NCBI GenBank assembly: GCA_039105265.1
Contig: JAPFFF010000006.1
Coordinates: 5,456,001-5,520,000, forward strand
Source of the DNA: Tritrichomonas musculus
Lineage: Eukaryota > Parabasalia > Tritrichomonadida > Tritrichomonadidae
Reading direction: 5' to 3'
DNA length: 64,000 nt
The position numbers were made by a program, and so were the translations under genes. The notes under the pieces are model-generated. The model saw only the letters and a list, made by a program, of their open reading frames with translations, ran no database searches and was not told where the DNA came from. Below, piece by piece: positions 61,430-64,000 of this stretch (positions are counted from its first letter, which is position 1; each line of letters starts with the position of its first letter).

Positions 61430-64000
61430 TCACGTTTGCTCTGTCGATTTCTTCCTTCTTGTATATTTCCTTTTCTTTCGATTTTTTTGCAATTCAGCTT
61501 CTTTTTTTAACCTTTCTGACTCTTGATAAAAGAAAATATCGTTATTTTGTTTGCTCATTTTCAATATCCTGTCAGTGCCATTGACGGTTTCATTGTCATT
61601 CGGGTAATCTGGATATGATACATGGTATTTATAGCCTATGATATTATCAATCACAGCTTCATAAATATCGTATTTGTTCTTGTGAATCACATAAACTCCT
61701 TCACCAATGTGGAAATGTTTATTCGACACATCGAAGGCGGGCATGCCAAAAGCATCAAACAATTTTTCAGTATCATCTAGATCCATAACTCCAAGGCCAG
61801 TATTTCGGCTGTTCCTATTATTTGTAGATAAGATACTAGTTTGAGCAAATGACATACTTTGGGCACTTTGGGGAATTGGGATACTTTGGGCACTTTGGGG
61901 AATTGGGATACTTTGGGCACTTTGGGGAATTGGGATACTTTGGGCACTTTGGGGAATTGGGATAATTCGTGCAATTCGGGTACTTTGGATACTTTGGGCA
62001 TTTTGAGCACTTTGGGGAATTGGGATAATTCGTGCACTTTGGGGAATTGGGATACTTTGGGCACTTTGGGGAATTGGGATACTTTGGGCATTTTGAGCAC
62101 TTTGGGGAATTGGGATACTTTGGGCACTTTGGGGAATTGGGATACTTTGGGCACTTTGGGGAATTGGGATACTTTGGGCACTTTGGGGAATTGGGATACT
62201 TTGGGCACTTTGGGGAATTGGGATACTTTGGGCACTTTGGGGAATTGGGATACTTTGGGCACTTTGGGGAATTGGGATAATTCGTGCACTTTGGAGAATT
62301 GAGATAATTCGTGCAATTTGAGCATTTTGATCACTTTGGTTACTTCGGGTACTTTGGGTATTTTGGATATTTTGATCACTTTGGTTACTTCGGGTACTTT
62401 GGGTATTTTGAGCATTTTGATCACTTTGGTTACTTCGGGTACTTTGGGTATTTTGGATATTTTGATCACTTTGGTTACTTCGGGTACTTTGGATATTTTG
62501 GATATTTTGATCACTTTGGTTACTTCGGGTACTTTGGATATTTTGGGTATTTTGATCACTTTGGTTACTTCGGGTACTTCGGGCATTTTGAGCATTTTGA
62601 TCACTTTGGTTACTTCGGGTACTTTGAGTATTTTGGGTATTTTGGATATTTTGATCACTTTGGTTACTTCGGGTACTTTGGATATTTTGGATATTTTGAT
62701 CACTTTGGTTACTTCGGGTACTTTGGATATTTTGGGTATTTTGATCACTTTGGTTACTTCGGGTACTTTGGATATTTTGGATATTTTGATCACTTTGGTT
62801 ACTTCGGGTACTTCGGGCATTTTGAGCATTTTGATCACTTTGGTTACTTCGGGTACTTTGAGTATTTTGGGTATTTTGGATATTTTGATCACTTTGGTTA
62901 CTTCGGGTACTTTGGATATTTTGGATATTTTGATCACTTTGGTTACTTCGGGTACTTTGGATATTTTGGGTATTTTGATCACTTTGGTTACTTCGGGTAC
63001 TTCGGGCATTTTGGATATTTTGATCACTTTGGTTACTTCGAATACTTCGGGTATTTTGGGTATTTTGGATATTTTGATCACTTTGGTTACTTCGGATACT
63101 TCGGGCATTTTGGATATTTTGATCACTTTGGTTACTTCGGGTACTTTGGATATTTTGGGTATTTTGAGCATTTTGATCACTTTGGTTACTTCGGATACTT
63201 CGGGTATTTTGGGTATTTTGAGCATTTTGGATATTTTGATCACTTTGGTTACTTCGGGTATTTTGGGCGTTTGATATTACTTGGCTTCTTTGAATATCTT
63301 GAATAATTGGATAACTCAGAATATTTTGATTACTTGCACTATTTTGAACACTTTCTCCAGCTTGAATACTTGACATATCTTGGGTACTTTGAATATTTGC
63401 GTTACTCAGAATATTTTGAATGTTTTGGTTGTTTTGAATATTTGACCTATTACCAACACATGTTCCTGCATTGAAACTATAAGAATTTGTATTCTGGCCA
63501 AAATAAGGACCGTTCATGAGAAGACTTTGCTGATTGCTAAGATCATCATAGTCGCTTATGCCATTATAATAATTGGTGCTGCTGTTGTCAAATCTACTCG
63601 GATTAATGACAGAATCATAAAGACTTTTTGGCTGGCCAGTCATCAAACTACATATGTCTTCGGTTTGCTCAATCGATTGATTTTCTTCACTGTCGTCTCC
63701 TTCATTGGAATAGTCATCATTATTGCTATCATTCCTAGAAAAATCACTGGGAAGATCAACATAATGAACATATTGCCTTTTAATATTGTCGTTACTTTGA
63801 ACATCATTAGAATCATCTTCATAAGCATTTCTAGTGCCTTCATTTTGCGTGATACTACCATCTTCTTCATTAGAATATTCATTATTAGTATGAAAAGAAG
63901 CTGGACTGCTTTCATCGATTGTATCATTTTCATTATCACTTCGATAGCCAATAGAAACATTGCCTTGCCGGTTTACATTAATTGCAGTGTTGTTGTTGTC
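61430..64000 (-). CDS. Gln/Asn/Ser-rich repeat protein with C-terminal Tudor-knot-like domain (partial, start outside window)
   Basis: The frame is open from the stop at 61430 to the window edge, 856 residues visible. No ATG occurs upstream of one at 63643, and the reading continues without a stop through an acidic Asn/Ser/Asp-rich part, so the true start is beyond 64000. The middle is a long tandem array: ~14-15-residue units like RSNQSDQNIQNTQST (63260-62310), then 9-residue SIPIPQSAQ units (62300-61855). The C-terminal ~110 residues are globular: HIGEGVYVIHKNKYDIYEAV then VSYPDYPNDNETV, resembling a Tudor-knot/chromo-barrel as in MYST and MRG proteins. They are followed by the basic RKKRKYTRRKK, a likely nuclear signal. 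A chromatin or nuclear-body role is inference. The prion-like composition suggests condensation. Confidence 0.75.
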   Translation of the reverse strand, partial: DNNNTAINVNRQGNVSIGYRSDNENDTIDESSPASFHTNNEYSNEEDGSITQNEGTRNAYEDDSNDVQSNDNIKRQYVHYVDLPSDFSRNDSNNDDYSNEGDDSEENQSIEQTEDICSLMTGQPKSLYDSVINPSRFDNSSTNYYNGISDYDDLSNQQSLLMNGPYFGQNTNSYSFNAGTCVGNRSNIQNNQNIQNILSNANIQSTQDMSSIQAGESVQNSASNQNILSYPIIQDIQRSQVISNAQNTRSNQSDQNIQNAQNTQNTRSIRSNQSDQNAQNTQNIQSTRSNQSDQNIQNARSIRSNQSDQNIQNTQNTRSIRSNQSDQNIQNARSTRSNQSDQNTQNIQSTRSNQSDQNIQNIQSTRSNQSDQNIQNTQNTQSTRSNQSDQNAQNARSTRSNQSDQNIQNIQSTRSNQSDQNTQNIQSTRSNQSDQNIQNIQSTRSNQSDQNIQNTQNTQSTRSNQSDQNAQNARSTRSNQSDQNTQNIQSTRSNQSDQNIQNIQSTRSNQSDQNIQNTQSTRSNQSDQNAQNTQSTRSNQSDQNIQNTQSTRSNQSDQNAQIARIISILQSARIIPIPQSAQSIPIPQSAQSIPIPQSAQSIPIPQSAQSIPIPQSAQSIPIPQSAQSIPIPQSAQNAQSIPIPQSAQSIPIPQSARIIPIPQSAQNAQSIQSTRIARIIPIPQSAQSIPIPQSAQSIPIPQSAQSIPIPQSAQSMSFAQTSILSTNNRNSRNTGLGVMDLDDTEKLFDAFGMPAFDVSNKHFHIGEGVYVIHKNKYDIYEAVIDNIIGYKYHVSYPDYPNDNETVNGTDRILKMSKQNNDIFFYQESERLKKEAELQKNRKKRKYTRRKKSTEQT
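61855..63260 (-). repeat. coding tandem repeats in the Gln/Asn/Ser-rich gene
   Basis: Two arrays are adjacent. At 61855-62300 a 27-bp unit (CTTTGGGCACTTTGGGGAAT plus TGGGATA on the plus strand) repeats about 16 times. At 62310-63260 a 42-45-bp unit built on ATTTTGATCACTTTGGTTAC plus TTCGGGTACTTTG-like sequence repeats over 20 times. All units are multiples of three, and as a result several other frames on both strands are also open here. Confidence 0.9.

Noticed and set aside
62311-63306. 331-codon plus-strand frame of Tyr, Phe, Gly, His and Asp
   Set aside because: It is the antisense reading of the tandem repeats in the Gln/Asn/Ser-rich gene. The same array keeps other frames open as well.

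Overview
The window looks like nuclear DNA of a parabasalid protist, closer in composition to Tritrichomonas than to Trichomonas vaginalis. It is very AT-rich and its genes are intronless as far as I can see. It carries a TKL-type and a CAMK-type kinase, a calponin-homology coiled-coil giant, trichomonad-style ankyrin sequence and Maverick/Polinton-family sequence. One gene start has a trichomonad-like initiator motif. The genus is an inference, and all product names come from reading motifs, not from searches.

Layout. 1-3.3 kb is AT-rich spacer with a possible decayed terminal-inverted-repeat relic (182-1045). 3.3-16.3 kb holds the intact host genes: two convergent protein kinases (3281-4396 +, 4576-5730 -), a BAR-like protein with a disordered tail (6574-8811 -), a 1768-residue CH-domain coiled-coil protein (9593-14899 -) and a small two-helix membrane protein (15927-16334 -). 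16.3-19 kb is spacer. 19.0-31.0 kb is one decayed ankyrin locus on the minus strand: an N-terminal exon-sized ORF (29963-31039), then twelve near-identical ankyrin modules and a divergent last one, separated by tracts of a 25-bp minisatellite. A 5004-bp Tc1/mariner-like transposon (20645-25648) sits in a TA inside this minisatellite. Its transposase has an N-terminal ubiquitin-specific-protease (USP) domain fused to the DDE domain, which I rate the most unusual object here. 31-37.2 kb is spacer with hairpins and dispersed repeats.

37.2-41.8 kb is a broken Maverick/Polinton-like remnant (HNH, Ulp1-like protease, fibre-like fragment). 41.8-46.5 kb holds a 23-bp minisatellite, relics of an unidentified gene, a 34-bp inverted-repeat pair and iteron-like motifs. 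The iterons lie upstream of a gene with unusual base composition, possibly a replication initiator (46536-46939 and 59614-60327). That gene is split by a second Polinton-family element, 46940-59613 (12,674 bp), with about 344-bp near-identical terminal inverted repeats and a 5-bp target duplication. This inner element looks whole and young. It encodes an HNH protein, a protein-primed family B DNA polymerase, a possible structural protein, a giant fibre-like protein and an unknown protein. 61.4-64 kb is a Gln/Asn/Ser-rich repeat protein with a C-terminal Tudor-knot/chromo-barrel-like domain. Its reading frame stays open to the right edge, so its start lies outside the window.

The host genes suggest signalling (kinases), membrane shaping (BAR), cytoskeleton (CH/coiled coil) and a nuclear or chromatin role (Tudor-like), with no operon-like relation between them. 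The centre of the window is a pile-up of mobile elements and expanding minisatellites, with insertions nested into ankyrin and Rep-like sequence.
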